DNA from: Okapia johnstoni | Taxonomy: Eukaryota > Chordata > Mammalia > Artiodactyla > Giraffidae | Assembly: GCA_024291935.2 (NCBI GenBank) | Contig: CM044322.1 | Span: 27,217,405-27,281,404, forward strand | Length of the DNA stretch: 64,000 bases | Direction of reading: 5' to 3' | Shown: positions 44,016 through 55,600 of the stretch, piece by piece | How positions within the stretch are numbered: the first letter of the stretch is position 1 | Layout of the letters: the number at the start of each line of letters is the position of its first letter | The notes under the pieces: model-generated | Told to the model about the DNA's origin: nothing | The model's database searches: none | What the model saw: only the letters and a program-made list of their open reading frames with translations | Program-made: the position numbers and the translations under genes

Positions 44016-47000
44016 ATGGGGAACAGCCACTGCGTCCCTCAGGCCCCTAGGAGGCTCCGGGCCTCCTTTTCCAGAAAGCCCTCGCTGAAGGGAAATAGGT
44101 GAGGGGGACGGGGTGTGGCCATGGCCACTTGGTCGCAAGATCTCCGTCGATCTGCCTCAAGGGCCAGGCTGTGAGCCGCCCCCTTCCCTTGTCCCCAGAG
44201 AGGACGGCGCACGGAAGCTGGCTGGCCTGTTTGGCACCGAGACTGGTGCGGACGGGGACACCACTGCTGACAAGATCTTCCACTACATCCCAGGGACGGT
44301 GAGCGACTGGGTAGCGTGCCCTGGCTCGGAGGGGTGTGGTAGCAGTGGTCTGCGTGTGACTGCATGTGTGTCCCATCTGTACTGGGCCCAGGGTCTTCCC
44401 TGTCGGCCCCAGGAGAGTCAAGTCCAGAGCACAGCGAGGAAGTAGGTGCAGCCCCGCCCTGGGGAGCTCATAGGCCGAAAGTCTGAGCAGAGAGCGAAAC
44501 TGAGACCCAGCACTGAGTCAGTGGGGCGGCAGGGCGGGGCCTCTGTGCCCAGCCACGTGCCAGCCCTTCCCTGAGGCCCTGGTGTCCACCCCCACCCCTC
44601 GCCCTGGTGCAGGACAGCGTGTCTGGGCATGTGAAGCTGGACAAGCACGTGTCTGTGCTGCCGTGTGGGCATGGGTATCAGGTGGGCGATGGGGCTGTGA
44701 ACCACCCTCTACCACCACTGTCGCTCCAAGAGAGTAAGGGGCTTCTTGTACTCAGTGAGCCAGCCTCTCCACTACCGTTGGCCCTGGTTTCTCCAAGGGA
44801 CGTCCCCTTGGGGTCCACCCCTGCCTCATCCTGTACCCCCACGCCACACAGCAAGGAGGGCTCCCAAGCATATGCTGGGCCAACTTTGAGCTGAATACCT
44901 GCTGACCAAGGGGGAGAGACACATGCCCTTTAACCCGGCACAGCCGCCAAGGGCTGGAGTAAGGTTCTGTGTGCAGAGGCCCTGGCGTGTGAGGGAAATG
45001 AGCCTCTAGGCTATTGCCCCAGGAACAACGTCTGTGATTGTGCGGGGAGCGCTAGCCAGCACCCATCCTCACAGCTGCTGGTGTCAGCTCCCAGGCAACC
45101 TTTCCAAGTGTTCCTGTCAGGCTGGGAAGCCCAGGCCTGTCCCCTCTCCTGCTCCCTGGGGTTCCCTAGGTGCCCTGTGCTGCCTTCAAAAACCAGGCTA
45201 CCTCAGAGAAGTGGACAAGGCACTTCTGTCAAGGCCCTGGCCAGACTCCCTCCATGTGGCCACATCTCAGCCCTCAGTTCCTTCCGTGCAGGTCCAGGGC
45301 ACATCATATGGTCCCGGTGGTCCTCTCGTGCCAGGACATGGCAGCTGGAGAGGGGACTGGGCTTGCTGAACCTTGGGGGGTGGGGCCGGGGGAGGAGCTG
45401 GCACTCCCCTTCCCTGTCAGGGGGTGGGCTCTGTGCCCATGTGGGAACCTGCCCTACTACAGCCCCAAGCCTGAGCCCAGGCCACCAGCCAGCTGTGTGG
45501 CCCTTCCTGCTCTGTGGCCTATTTTTCATAGGTCCCATCCCAGCATCGTTCCCCATACTGGGTGTGGGTGCAGGGGGCCCCACCCAGAGGCAGAGAGGCC
45601 CGGAAGCTGTGAGTCTGTCTGTTCACATTCCTGGGCTTGCCAAGGGGTGGCTCAGCTTGGCCAAGGCACAGCAGCCCCTGCCAGCTCCCCAGTGTGTCCT
45701 GATCCCCAGATTTCAGCCCCTCCAGCCCCAGTTGGGCACCTGTCCTGATCTGGCTCCCATTCTGATCATCAAACCCCATCTTATAGAGGATTCTCTATGT
45801 GCCAGAGTCAGCTGTTGGTGGGCACTGACCTTCCTTCCCTTCAGCAGACAGGCATTGAAGCCCTAGTACACCCAGGCCTGTCCTAAGTCCTGGCCCAGCA
45901 AAGGGGCAAATAGATCCCTGTTCTCATGTCATTCTCATCCATGACAAAGCCAGATGACAAGATAAAGAAGGAAAAGACAGTACACCAGATGTGGCTAGCA
46001 CTAAGGTGAAATGTAAAGGAGGACCAATGGGCAGGGGTCAGTGAGGCTGGAGTGTTGGAAGGGCACCCAGACAGGAGCTCAAGAGAAGGGGTCTGAGCCG
46101 AGCACTGGACTAGGTGAGAAGGGGCTGGGCTGAGTGGTCCAGTCAGAGAGGGCAGCAGGAGCAAAGGTCCTGAGATAAGTAGATGCGTGAAATGAGGGGA
46201 GAGGACCCCTTGGCCATTGCCAGGACCTTGGCCTCTGCTGAGAGGGAGATGGAGGTATGTGGCAGTGTGGCGCTTAACAGGCTGTGATGAGAATACTTAC
46301 ACCCAGCAAACTGGCAAATACTGCAAATCGGCAGCCCCCTTCTCAGTTTGTTGTAGTTGTTCATTCACTCAGTTGTGTTGAACTCTTTGTGACCCCATGG
46401 ACCCTAACCTTTCTCCGTAGAGCCAAGTTTTCAGCCAGTACCAGCTGACGCTGAGGTGTGGGAGGGTTTTGAGCATCGTCTCACTTGAACACCTGAAAAC
46501 CCCTCTGACCAACAGGATTTGGAAGGTTGAGTAACCAAAATAGGACTTCCCCGGTGGCTCAGCAGTAAAGAATCCACCTGCAAGGCAGGAGCTGCAGGAG
46601 ATGCAGGTTGGACCCCTGGGTTGGGAAGATCCCCTGGAGGAGGGCATGGCAACCCACTGTAGCATTCTTGCCTGGAGAATCCCATGGACAGAGGAGCCTG
46701 GCAGGCTACAATCCATAGGGTCGCAAAGAGTCAGACATGACTGAAGGGACTTTAAACAGCACAGTAACCAAAATAAGGGAACACAGTTAGGAGGTAGTGA
46801 AGCTAAGCATTGAATTTCCGATGAGTTGAAAGGTTGCTGACTCCATCACTAGACCACAGAGTTCTGTGACCAGTAGAGGCTGTGTGTGTGTGTGTGTTCT
46901 GCACTGTTGTCACGTGAAGAGACTGTGTGTGTACAGGGCTCTGTACACATGTGATGCTGTGTGTGTGTTCTTAACCTATGTATGGTGAGACTGTGGGCCA

Positions 47001-50000
47001 AGGCCGCTGGTCACCAGTCAGGCCCCCTCCCCTGAGCTCTTCCCCCACCCTAGAACATCCCAGGCTTGCAGAGCCAGCAAGAAATCCTGGAGCAGCCTTT
47101 CCTGAGTGTGTTCAAGGAGGGGCGGCGAAGGGCAGCAGTGAGGAGTCTGGGCAAGGTTGTGCACTACGCCAAGGTCCAGCTGCGTTTCCAGCACAGCCAG
47201 GTGGGGGCCGGGCTGGAGGAGGGCGTGCTTGGGGAGGCCACCCTGGAGCCTGCCCCCGAGTCCTCAGACGCCGGCCTCTCTCTCCCCTAGAATATCAGCG
47301 ACTGCTACCTGGAGCTGTTCCCCTCCCACCTCTACTTCCAGGCCCATGGTCCCGAAGGACTCACTTTCCAGGTGCAGGGAGATGGGCAGAGGGAGGTTCT
47401 GGGGGAGGGGGAGAGCAGACCCTTGGGAGGCAGAGGGGCCCTAGCCCTTCTCTCCCACTATGCTCTGGCAGGGGCTGTTACCACTGATGGAGCTGAGTGT
47501 CTGCCCCCTTGAGGGGTCTAGAGAGCACGCCTTCCAGATCACAGGTGTGTGGGAGAACGGGTGGTGCTGCCTGTGCTGACCTTGCCCTCGGGACAATGCG
47601 ACAGCACTAAGGCTGCTCAGTGAGCCTGGCTGTTGACCTGGCCTGGGACCTTGGTGGGACTCTGAGCACGTTGAGGGGTCCTGGCTTTTCCTTTGATGGG
47701 CACATGTGCAGTGCTAGGCTGGGGTGGAGGACAGCGGACTGGGGGCCTCTAGAGCTGTGCATGTGGTCATCAGAGGGGCCTCTCCTGTGGGCCCATGGCC
47801 TAGCCCACTCTGTCCCCCCCCTGCAGGCCCGCTGCCCACCCCACTTCTCGTGCTCTGCCCCAGCCAGGCTGAGCTGGGCCACTGGCTCTACCACCTGGAG
47901 AAGCAGATAGCCCTCGTGAGAGGGGTGCCTCGCTGTCCCCCAGAACCCGTGCAGGTCAGTGCTGGGAACCCTGTACCCGTTTCCCTTCCCCCTCCCCCAC
48001 CTGCCCCTGACCCTTTCCTCCCAGGGCCCTGCTGAGGACACGCTGCCCTGGACTCTGCAGCGCAGGCTAACCCGGCTGCGGACAGCATCAGGGCGTCAGG
48101 TGATGAGCAGTGCCATCTGTGCCTCAAGGGTCAAGCTGCAGCATCTGCCCTCACAGGTGGGGGCACAAAGGTGGGATGAGGTGGGGGCGGTATACAGGCT
48201 CCAGGTGGGGCCAGGCCCTGGGTGAATGCCAGCGGAGACCCTACTCCACCCTGTGACCTCCCTGCAGGAGCAGTGGGACCGGCTCCTTGTCCTGTACCCA
48301 ACCTCCCTGGCCATCTTCTCCGAGGAAGCAGATGGGCTTTGCTTTAAGGTGGGTCCCTCCCCACTGCAGACCCGCCCCAGGGAGGCTCCCTGCTCATGGG
48401 GATGGGAGAGGGCAATGGCTTAGGGGGAACCTGTATGTCGGGGCCTGCTGGGACAGGTGGCCCCACCCACCCAGCCTGCTGTCCTAGTCAATCTAGTCTC
48501 AGCCTGACGTGGGCAAGGAGGGTGGGCACCTTGCCTCAGCACCCTGTATCATGCTGGCAAGTCTGCAGCCACCAGCAGGCCAGTCACCTGGGGGTAGCAT
48601 GGGGCCTACAGTGCTCCTGGAAGGTGCCTATACCTCTGAGCAGGCATCTTCCTGGTGCCTGAAGGTTGTGTGTGTGTGCGTGTGTGGGTGTAGACATGGG
48701 CATGAGGGTCCATCCTGTGCATCAGGGTACCTCCTACTCTGGGGGTGATCATGGCCTTCAGTCATGGAGAAACATAGGGGGCTTCCTCGTTATCCCTTCC
48801 CACCCACCCCCATCTTAGTGGGTGGCCCAGGGGACCAGTCCCTGACCAGTCCTGAGTCAGACATTGGCTGGAGAAAGCCCCACCTGGAGCCTAGGTGAAG
48901 ATACTCCTCTAGGACAGACAGGGTGTGCCTGGCTTCCCTCAAGATGTTGGCCTCAGCACTGCTTTGCCCTCTGCCTGGTGTTCACGTGCCCGCCCAATTC
49001 GGGAGGTCTCTCTGGGGGGTGGGTCAGGGATTGTTCCCTGACTCAGGCCCTGTCCCCTGGACGCCCTGCAGGGGGAGCTCCCGCTCAGTGCCATCCACAT
49101 CAACCTGGAAGAGAGGGAGAAGCAGATCCGCTCTTTCCTGATTGAAGGTGGGTGGGAGCCAGGCCTGGGAGAGGGGCTGTAGCCCCTGGGTGAGCACCTA
49201 GCTCTGCACCAGGGCCTTGCAGGGAGCACACTGCCTGGCAGGCTCCCTCACAGCATCCATCCATGCACCAGGCCGTCTCATCAACACCATCCGTGTGGTG
49301 TGTGCCAGCTATGAGGACTACAGCCACTGGCTGCTCTGCTTGCAGACAGTCTGCCATGGGGACAGGGCCTCACCACCACCCGGTCCTGAGAGCCTCCCAG
49401 GGCTGCAGGCATCCACACAGGTAAGGAGTCAGCAGGGCAGGTGCTGCTGGACCGCAGTAAAACAGGTGGGCGGGCCTGGGCACAGGGAGGTGGGGAGGGG
49501 GTCCTGCCACCTGGCTCACCCTTACCCCTCGCCGGCTGCCCAGGTTGTAGTCAGTGGCCGAGGCTCATTCTCCTCCGATGCACGGACCAGCTGGGACTCA
49601 GGGTGCCCGGCGCCCCCCTCCACTTGCACCACCCACTCCCTCCCTGAGTCCTCAGCACCATCCACTGCAGGCTGCCCGGCCCGGCCCCCACCGGTGAGTA
49701 TCTGGGGGGGTGGGTAATGGGCAGCGGGGGCAAAGGACCACGAGGCAAGTTTGTGTTGGGGACCCCATGGCAAGTAGGACCCTAGTTCCTCAGGGAAAGG
49801 GATTCTGTGTAGCTTCAGACCGTTGTATGGGAGAGGGCCCCAGGAAACCTGGAAGGTCCTTGGTCCCCACAGGAGCAAGCCAACCCTGGCTGCACCAACA
49901 TCGGTGGGCACAAGGCAAAGCTGAGACGGGGCGGCAGCAGCCGATCACCCAGGAACAAGGCCCGGGCTGAGAGGCCTGGCCCAGCCGCCCTGCTACACCT

Positions 50001-51207
50001 GGACCTGACCAAGGTAGGCCAGCATGTTGACCCCGGCTCCGGGCATGACCCTTCGCTCCCTCCCACCCTCTACCTCCCTGGCCTCCTCAGTCCTGAAACC
50101 ACCAGAGGCCTCTTGCACAGAGAAGGAAGGGCTTGGCCGCTTCCAGCCCCAGGAAGCTGTGTCTCCTGTCTCTTGCCTGTAGTTGAGCCTGGACAGTGGC
50201 CCTGAGGCCCCAGACCATTCTCTAGAGACACCCCACTCCCCGCTCTACGCTGACCCCTACACACCACCTGCCACTTCCCACCGCAAGATCACAGACGTCC
50301 AGAGCCTGGATGAGGTCAGTCCCCTGCTGGGTGACAGAAAAAGCCGGTGTGCCCACAGCCTGAGGCTGAGAGGGTACCTGAAGCCTGAGGTCTGCTCAGG
50401 CCACTGTGGGAGGCTAAGGGGGTTTCTGGGGCAGGGGCCTCTCAGGGGGCCTCGGTCACCAGTGCTCTCCCGACAGTTCCTCAGTGTGATGCAGAGCTCG
50501 CTTGGACCTGAGCCCTCCAGCCCGTTCCGTTCAGTCCCCGTGTCCCTGCCTGTCTCTGACTCCAGTTGTGGACTCTCCGGCCCCCACGTACTCTCTGAGA
50601 AGGCAGTCCCGCGGGCCCGAGCCTCTCGGCACCATCGTGCCTCCATCAAGGGCTGGGGGCCCCGGCCCCCAGACTCCCCTCAGCTTGTGAGTAGCAGCCC
50701 CCACCCTGGGCAAGGGGTACTGTCGGGGAGAGGAAATCGCGTGGGGCCTTCTGGGACCCTGAGGGAGCAGGAGAGATGGAAACAGGGGAAGAGGGGGGTG
50801 GGTGGAAACCATGGACTGGGCGTGGTGGCAAGAAGGGAGCGGTGGGGAGGAGGGGGGCCCAGGAGGAAAAGGAGGGGGTGGGGTCAGGCAGGTTCGTGGA
50901 CTGGTCTCCAAGCCCCCTTTCCTGGGGCCCATCTCTCAGACCTGTGGTTGGGGTCCCCAGGTCTCCCCTGAGAAAGAAGCTTCGCCCAACCCCTCACCAC
51001 CTCCTCCAGGTGAGTGAGGGCCCTGCCCCCTTCTGGGAGAGTTCGGGGTGTCACCTCCTGAAGACAAATGCATGTCCGCCCTCCCCACCAGATGGCCGCC
51101 CCCCAAGGGGCTACGGCAGTGTCCAGGACAAAGCTCTGTCACCCTCCCAGCAGCGGGGGCCTCGAGGAGCACCAGAGCCTGAACGGGGGCTCATCCAGTG
51201 GATCTGA
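44016..51207 (+). CDS. PLEKHN1: PLEKHN1, PH-domain protein N1
   Basis: PLEKHN1 is reported to bind phospholipids (cardiolipin and phosphatidic acid) and to act at mitochondria in apoptosis under stress. The prediction is 615 residues; human is about 611. The N-terminus MGNSHC has Gly2 and Cys6, a pattern fit for N-myristoylation plus palmitoylation. A PH-like fold runs about 80-195 (VVHYAKVQLRFQ; LYFQAHGPEGLTFQ; WLYHLEKQ). A second runs about 232-330 (WDRLLVLYPTSLAIF; INTIRVVCASYEDY; WLLCLQ). The C-terminal half is disordered, Ser/Pro rich, with the conserved SPLYADPYTPPATSH and the end LIQWI. All phases agree, and no stop or frameshift was found. KLHL17 lies upstream in the same direction; PERM1 is convergent. 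Confidence 0.94.
44613..44681 (+). other. PLEKHN1: Candidate cassette exon in PLEKHN1 intron 2
   Basis: A 69-bp open segment, translated as DSVSGHVKLDKHVSVLPCGH and three further residues, is bounded by a good acceptor (GGTGCAG) and a donor (CAG|GTGGGC). It starts and ends in phase 0, so including it between exons 2 and 3 would add 23 residues without changing frame. The human proteins that I recall do not contain this peptide. It may be a species-specific or alternative exon, or chance. Confidence 0.3.
45880..46260 (+). repeat. Ancient interspersed repeat relic, same family as 11570-11960
   Basis: The order of words CCCTGTTCTCATGTCATT, GACAAGATAAAG, GCTAGCACTAAGGTGAAATG, GGGTCAGTGAGGCTGG and GCAGCAGGAGCAAAGGTCC with GAGATAAGTAG matches a common old mammalian repeat. 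It is diverged and noncoding. It lies in PLEKHN1 intron 2. Confidence 0.45.
46340..46412 (-). repeat. BovA-type SINE fragment
   Basis: The words GTTCATTCACTCAGTTGTGT and GAACTCTTTGTGACCCCATGG are the reverse complement of the 3' part of BovA/Bov-tA elements. It is truncated, with no second end seen. Confidence 0.65.
46543..46762 (+). repeat. Bov-tA SINE with a 13-bp target-site duplication
   Basis: A tRNA-derived head (GGACTTCCCCGGTGGCTCAG, then GGTTGGACCC) joins the BovB-derived tail (ATTCTTGCCTGGAGAATCCC; GGGTCGCAAAGAGTCAGACA). Exact 13-base direct repeats, AGTAACCAAAATA, flank it at 46530-46542 and 46763-46775. It is full length or nearly so and lies in PLEKHN1 intron 2. Confidence 0.92.
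46880..46898 (+). repeat. (TG)n microsatellite
   Basis: An uninterrupted TG run of about nine dinucleotides, in PLEKHN1 intron 2. Shorter TG-rich tracts also occur at about 46925-46972 and 48666-48690. Confidence 0.8.
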
Positions 51208-51689
51208 TGGCCCCCAGCAGCTGCTTCTGGGGACCACCTGACTGTATCGACCCTGGAGGAGGGGCCACAACAGGACCTGGGACTTATCTGTGGGGCCACA
51301 GGCAGTGTCGAGTCTGGGTCTGACCCCAGCAGGTGGAGGGACCCTCAAAAACCCTGAGTTACCCTGGGCTCTGGACACCTTGGCCAAGATGACTGGACAC
51401 CCAGAGGGGCCACACCTCAGCCTGCCTCTCAGGGAAGGAATCAGGGAGGGGACTTGGGGCAGCGGCTTCACCTGGGAGGAGGAGGATGGCACAAGCATAA
51501 AGGTCAGAGGGCTGAGAAAGTCAGGTTAGCGAGGGTCAGAGTATGTGAAACCAGAGGGCACAAGGGTCAGAGGTCATCGAGGTCTGAGACATGATGAGCA
51601 GAGGGAGGAGGGTGGCCTGGGCATGTGTAAGTGGGACTAACTGGTCGGCAGAAACCGGCAAGAGACCAAACAGGAAGGAAAGAGGAGGT

Positions 51690-51695
51690 TTTATT
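51690..51695 (-). terminator. PERM1: Distal PERM1 polyadenylation signal AATAAA
   Basis: The plus strand reads TTTATT, so the minus strand reads AATAAA, about 950 bases after the PERM1 stop codon. It would place the PERM1 3' end inside the PLEKHN1 3' UTR. Confidence 0.5.
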
Positions 51696-52364
51696 GGTGC
51701 TGTGTGTCCATGCGTCCTGTCCTCAGCAGCCAGTAGTCTCCTGCGTCCTGGGGACCCTGCGTGTGCTGCTTCCAGGGCTGGACACCCACCCAAGCACCCT
51801 TTGCTCCACCACTGCCTGCACCCTGCCCACTTTCCTGTCCCATCTCCAGCTCCTCTCAGCCCTGGGCGAAGCCAGGTGTCCAGTCCCTCCACCTGATACC
51901 CTTGCCTTCCATCTCTGCAGCTCCTCCAGGGCGCCCCAGAGACGGGGCTCCAGGCCCTGCCCACAGACCCCTACCCCTCTGGGTACCTGCTCACTGTCTC
52001 GGGCAGGAGCCAAGGAGGCCTTGACCAGACCCTTGGGGTTCCGGGGTCAGAGAAGCCTCAGAGGCCTCCACCGGCCCAGCCTCTTGTAAATAGGGCAGAG
52101 GCTGGGACACCGCCCCTGCCCAGCCTCGAGGCCCTCTGCCTCCTTGCCCTTGTCCCCTGCCCGGATCTCCTGCTGGGGCCTTGCTGCTGCTCTGAACCCG
52201 TCTAACTTCCAGTGCCCTGTCGTGGCCCTCCCTCCAAAGCATAACCACATAGGATGAGGATTCCAGTTAATTCCGGTTTCAGATAAACCACAAACAGTTC
52301 CTTAGCATAAGTGGGTCTCATCCTGAGTGTTTGAGATTCAAGTTTCACTGGACGCCCTGTGTTT

Positions 52365-52370
52365 TTTATT
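52365..52370 (-). terminator. PERM1: Proximal PERM1 polyadenylation signal AATAAA
   Basis: The minus strand reads AATAAA within GCAATAAAAAAC, about 276 bases after the PERM1 stop codon. Which of the two signals is used cannot be told from sequence. Confidence 0.5.
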
Positions 52371-52645
52371 GCTAACTTGGCCACCTTACTAACCAGCTTC
52401 CTGCTCGGCCCCTACCTACCCAGACTTCCAGAATCTCCCCGCTCCCAAGTGTGGAGCACAGCCTCGGCCTCGGCCACTGGTCAGACCCTCAGTGGAGTCC
52501 AGGGGAGCCAGGACCAAGGACGCAGGCTCCTTCTTAGACACTGCAGAACATAAAGAGTCAGAGGGCAAGGCCTGAGGGCAGCGCCTTGTCCTGAGCACCT
52601 GTGGACATTTCCTTGTCCTGTGTCTTCCTGGGCCAAGCCTGGGTC

Positions 52646-55600
52646 CTAGGGGCTGGAGCTGGGGCTGGGGCTGCGACTGCGGCTGTGGTGCCCCCGCTCC
52701 ACCTGCCGGCGGAAATATCGGATGGCAGAGATGGTGCCAATGTTGGCCAGCAGAACTGCAAGAGAAGCACAGACCTCCTGAGTGCCGGCTCTGTTCTGGC
52801 CTGGTCACCACCCTCCATCCACACAGGCTGACTCTCAAAGGACGAGGGCAAGCTGGCAGAGCGAGGGTGGGTCCCCAACTCAGGAAATCAGTCAGGGGAG
52901 AAACCCGCCCCTCCCCATGGGCCTCTCATCCCTGCTAGCCCAGAAGCTGGGACTGGACACCACTTCCCCTCCACTGGACTTCTGGATACCGGCCCACCCC
53001 ACCCCAGCCCCACAAACCTGTTTTCCAGGCGTCTGGGGCATGCAGGTCTGACGTTCTCACAGCCCAAGTAGCAAAGGCTACGAACACCATGCACATGTCT
53101 TTCTGGCTGAAGGTGAACGAGGTGAGGGGACCCCGGGGTGCCACTGGGAAAGAGAAGCATGGCCTGAGCTCCTACTGCCCCCACTCAGACACACCTCCCC
53201 TGGCCACATCTATCCTGAGTCACGTCCTTCCTGTGATACCTCTGTCCCAAGACCCAGGGTAGCGTGTGGCATAGTTGAGTCAGGCTGACTTGGGCGAGTG
53301 CATCTGGGGCACTGTTTCCTGGTTTGTAAAATATCTTCTAGAGGGAATGTGAGCCTGACCTGCAGGCAGTGCAGCCTGAGCTGGGGATGCCCCAACACCT
53401 GCCTGCTACAGGCTGCGGGCAGCCGCTGCAGTTGTCTGGAGCTGAACACAAGGTGACAGCCGCCATGAAGCCAACCCCTGCCTGGCTGGGGCTGCCCCAC
53501 CTGGACTGTCTCCTGGGAGTGGGGGAGGAGGCAGGGGGAGGGGTCCTTCCTGAGCTGATCATCCCTGAGGTACCCCTACCAGCTCACAACCCAGGATCCT
53601 GGCCTGTCCCTCACCAATGGCCCTCTTGCCTAAACTCCCTGGACAGTGTGTTCCCAGGTCCTAGACAGACCAGGAGGTCCCCCGCAACACATACCTGCTT
53701 GCCTGATGGCCAGGGTGAGCTGTTCCACTGTGGCTGGGCTAGACTCTGGTGGGGCGCCAGTCCCCACTCCCCAGAGGACTGACCTGGGGGGCTCTGTGGC
53801 CTGCATCTGGAGAAGGGCGGCTGGCCCCAGCATGCCCCCTGACCCGTCCTCCTCAAGGAAGTGTTCATAGGCCTCAGGGATGGAGATTGGCATGGGGTCT
53901 CCAGGTGGAGGGGCCTGCACAGGCCCAGCCTGTAAGGGTGGGGCCTGGGAGCGGCCCTCCTGGTGCCTCGACCTCTGGATTTGGCTGTCTTGGAAGAAGA
54001 ACTCGCACACATCCGGCCACTGGACTTTGGCCGGAGCCTGGGCAGCTTCTGCTGGCCCCTCAGACTCTTTGTCCTCTTCATCCTCCTCCTCAATGGTGTC
54101 ACAAAAGAAGAAGTCATAGGCTTCCGGGAGGGTCACTGCAAAGCAGCTCCTGGGCCCTGGCCCGATGGAGGCAGAGGGGGCAGCGGGGGGCAGGTGCTTC
54201 AGAATCCGAGGCTGGGGGCTTCGGGGCCCAACTGCCACAGAGTCCCAGGCTCCAGAACCTCTGTGGCCCCCAGCTGCCATCCTGGGGGCTGTGGCTGGAG
54301 AGGGTGGGCCCGAGGCCTCTCCTGACCCTGGCTCTTTGGAGCTTGGCACAGCCATGGAGAATCGCACTTTCTTCTTCTTGGGTGCTTGGATGGGGCCTAG
54401 AGGGGGCTCCCCAGTGTGGTGTCCAGGGGCATCTATTGAGGGCTCCTCTCTGGGCTTCTGTTGGTGCCCCTCTAGAGATTGAATAGGGCTCAAATCCAGC
54501 TTGGCCATGGGAACAACCTCTGCTTCCACCATGTCAGGCCCAGCCTGGGGTGTGGGAGCAGGTGGTGTAGACACACCCACATCAGACCCAGCCTTGAGCA
54601 CAAGGTGAGGCAGAGCTGTGCATGGTACAGCCTTTGAGGCAGGCATAGATGAATCCACCTCTGGCTGGACCACTGGGCTCGGCACAAGCAGGTCCACATC
54701 CAGTCTAGGCTTGAAGGTGGGTGTAGACTGAGGCTCATCGGGTTGAGGTTCAGAGGCGGGTGTAGACTGAGGCTCATCGGGTTGAGGACTGAAGGTGGGT
54801 GTGGACTGAGGCTCATTGGGTTGAGCGTTGAAGGCAGGTGTAGACTGAGGTTCATCGGGTTGAGGCTTGAAGGCAGGTGTAGGCTGAGGTTCATCGGGTT
54901 GAAGCTTGAAGGCAGGTGTAGACTGAGACTCATCAGGTTGAAGTTCGGAGGCAGGTGTGGGTAGAGCCACGTCTGACTTAATCGTGACATCTAGAGGAGC
55001 CTTTGGGTCAGACATGGACACAGCGCATGGCTCAGCTCTGGGGCTTATTCCAAGTCGGTCTGTTCCCTGCTCAGTGGTAGGGACAGGCGTAGACAGATCC
55101 ACACCTGGCCCTTGTCTGGCCACCTGCTCGGGGGCTCCTGCAGACTCTGGCCCCAGGTCAATCTGCCCAGTTCCCGCTGTCTGCTTTGCTGCTCCTGCTG
55201 GAAGACCCTTCCCCCTGGACCCAGGAGGGCCGAGGCTGTCCTCAGGCCTGGCCTCTGTGAGCAGTGGGGAACCTGGCTGGGTGGGAGCAGGGCCTGGGCC
55301 TCCCGAGCGCCCACCCGCTTTGGTGCCTGCAGTGCGCCTCTTCTTTTGGCCAGGGCTTCTTGGCGGGGCTCCAGGGCTGCCAGGGGACTTCTGGGGGGCA
55401 GCACTGTGGCCAGGGGACTCGGGACTCCCACCGGGGTCACCAGCGGGAGTAGGGGCAGGGCCCCGGGGGGCTGGCCCCTGCAGAAGTCTCTGCATCTCGT
55501 CTCTGGAAGACACTGGCCCTGGGAGGGATGCGCCCTGGACGGGAGGGGCGGCACCAGGGCTGAGGAACAGCCGAGCTTCTGACCGTGCGGACGTGCTGGG

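Larger units (their letters stand above)
44016..51207 (+). other. PLEKHN1: PLEKHN1 coding exon map (16 exons)
   Basis: Exons: 44016-44098, 44199-44298, 47054-47200, 47291-47371, 47472-47544, 47827-47954, 48025-48156, 48268-48348, 49072-49147, 49272-49420, 49544-49693, 49873-50013, 50183-50314, 50477-50686, 50961-51009, 51092-51207. The sum is 1848 bases, 616 codons with the stop. All introns have GT-AG ends. Intron 2 is the longest (2.75 kb) and holds most of the repeats. Confidence 0.9.
51208..52645. other. Convergent 3' UTR region of PLEKHN1 and PERM1
   Basis: The two stop codons face each other across 1.44 kb. On the minus strand, AATAAA occurs at 52365-52370 and at 51690-51695, giving PERM1 3' UTRs of about 0.3 or 1.0 kb. 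On the plus strand no AATAAA was found; GATAAA at about 52282 is the best PLEKHN1 candidate, for a 3' UTR of about 1.1 kb. With the distal signals the transcripts would overlap by several hundred bases. Confidence 0.55.

Noticed and set aside
54722..54955. CRISPR-like array of 39-bp repeats
   Set aside because: Units are directly adjacent without spacers, lie in a mammalian coding exon and translate into a protein repeat.
54490..54990. A repeat-bearing open frame (LSLHLPSS-type repeats) in another frame of PERM1
   Set aside because: It results from the 39-bp minisatellite, whose length keeps all frames open. The PERM1 frame has the family match.
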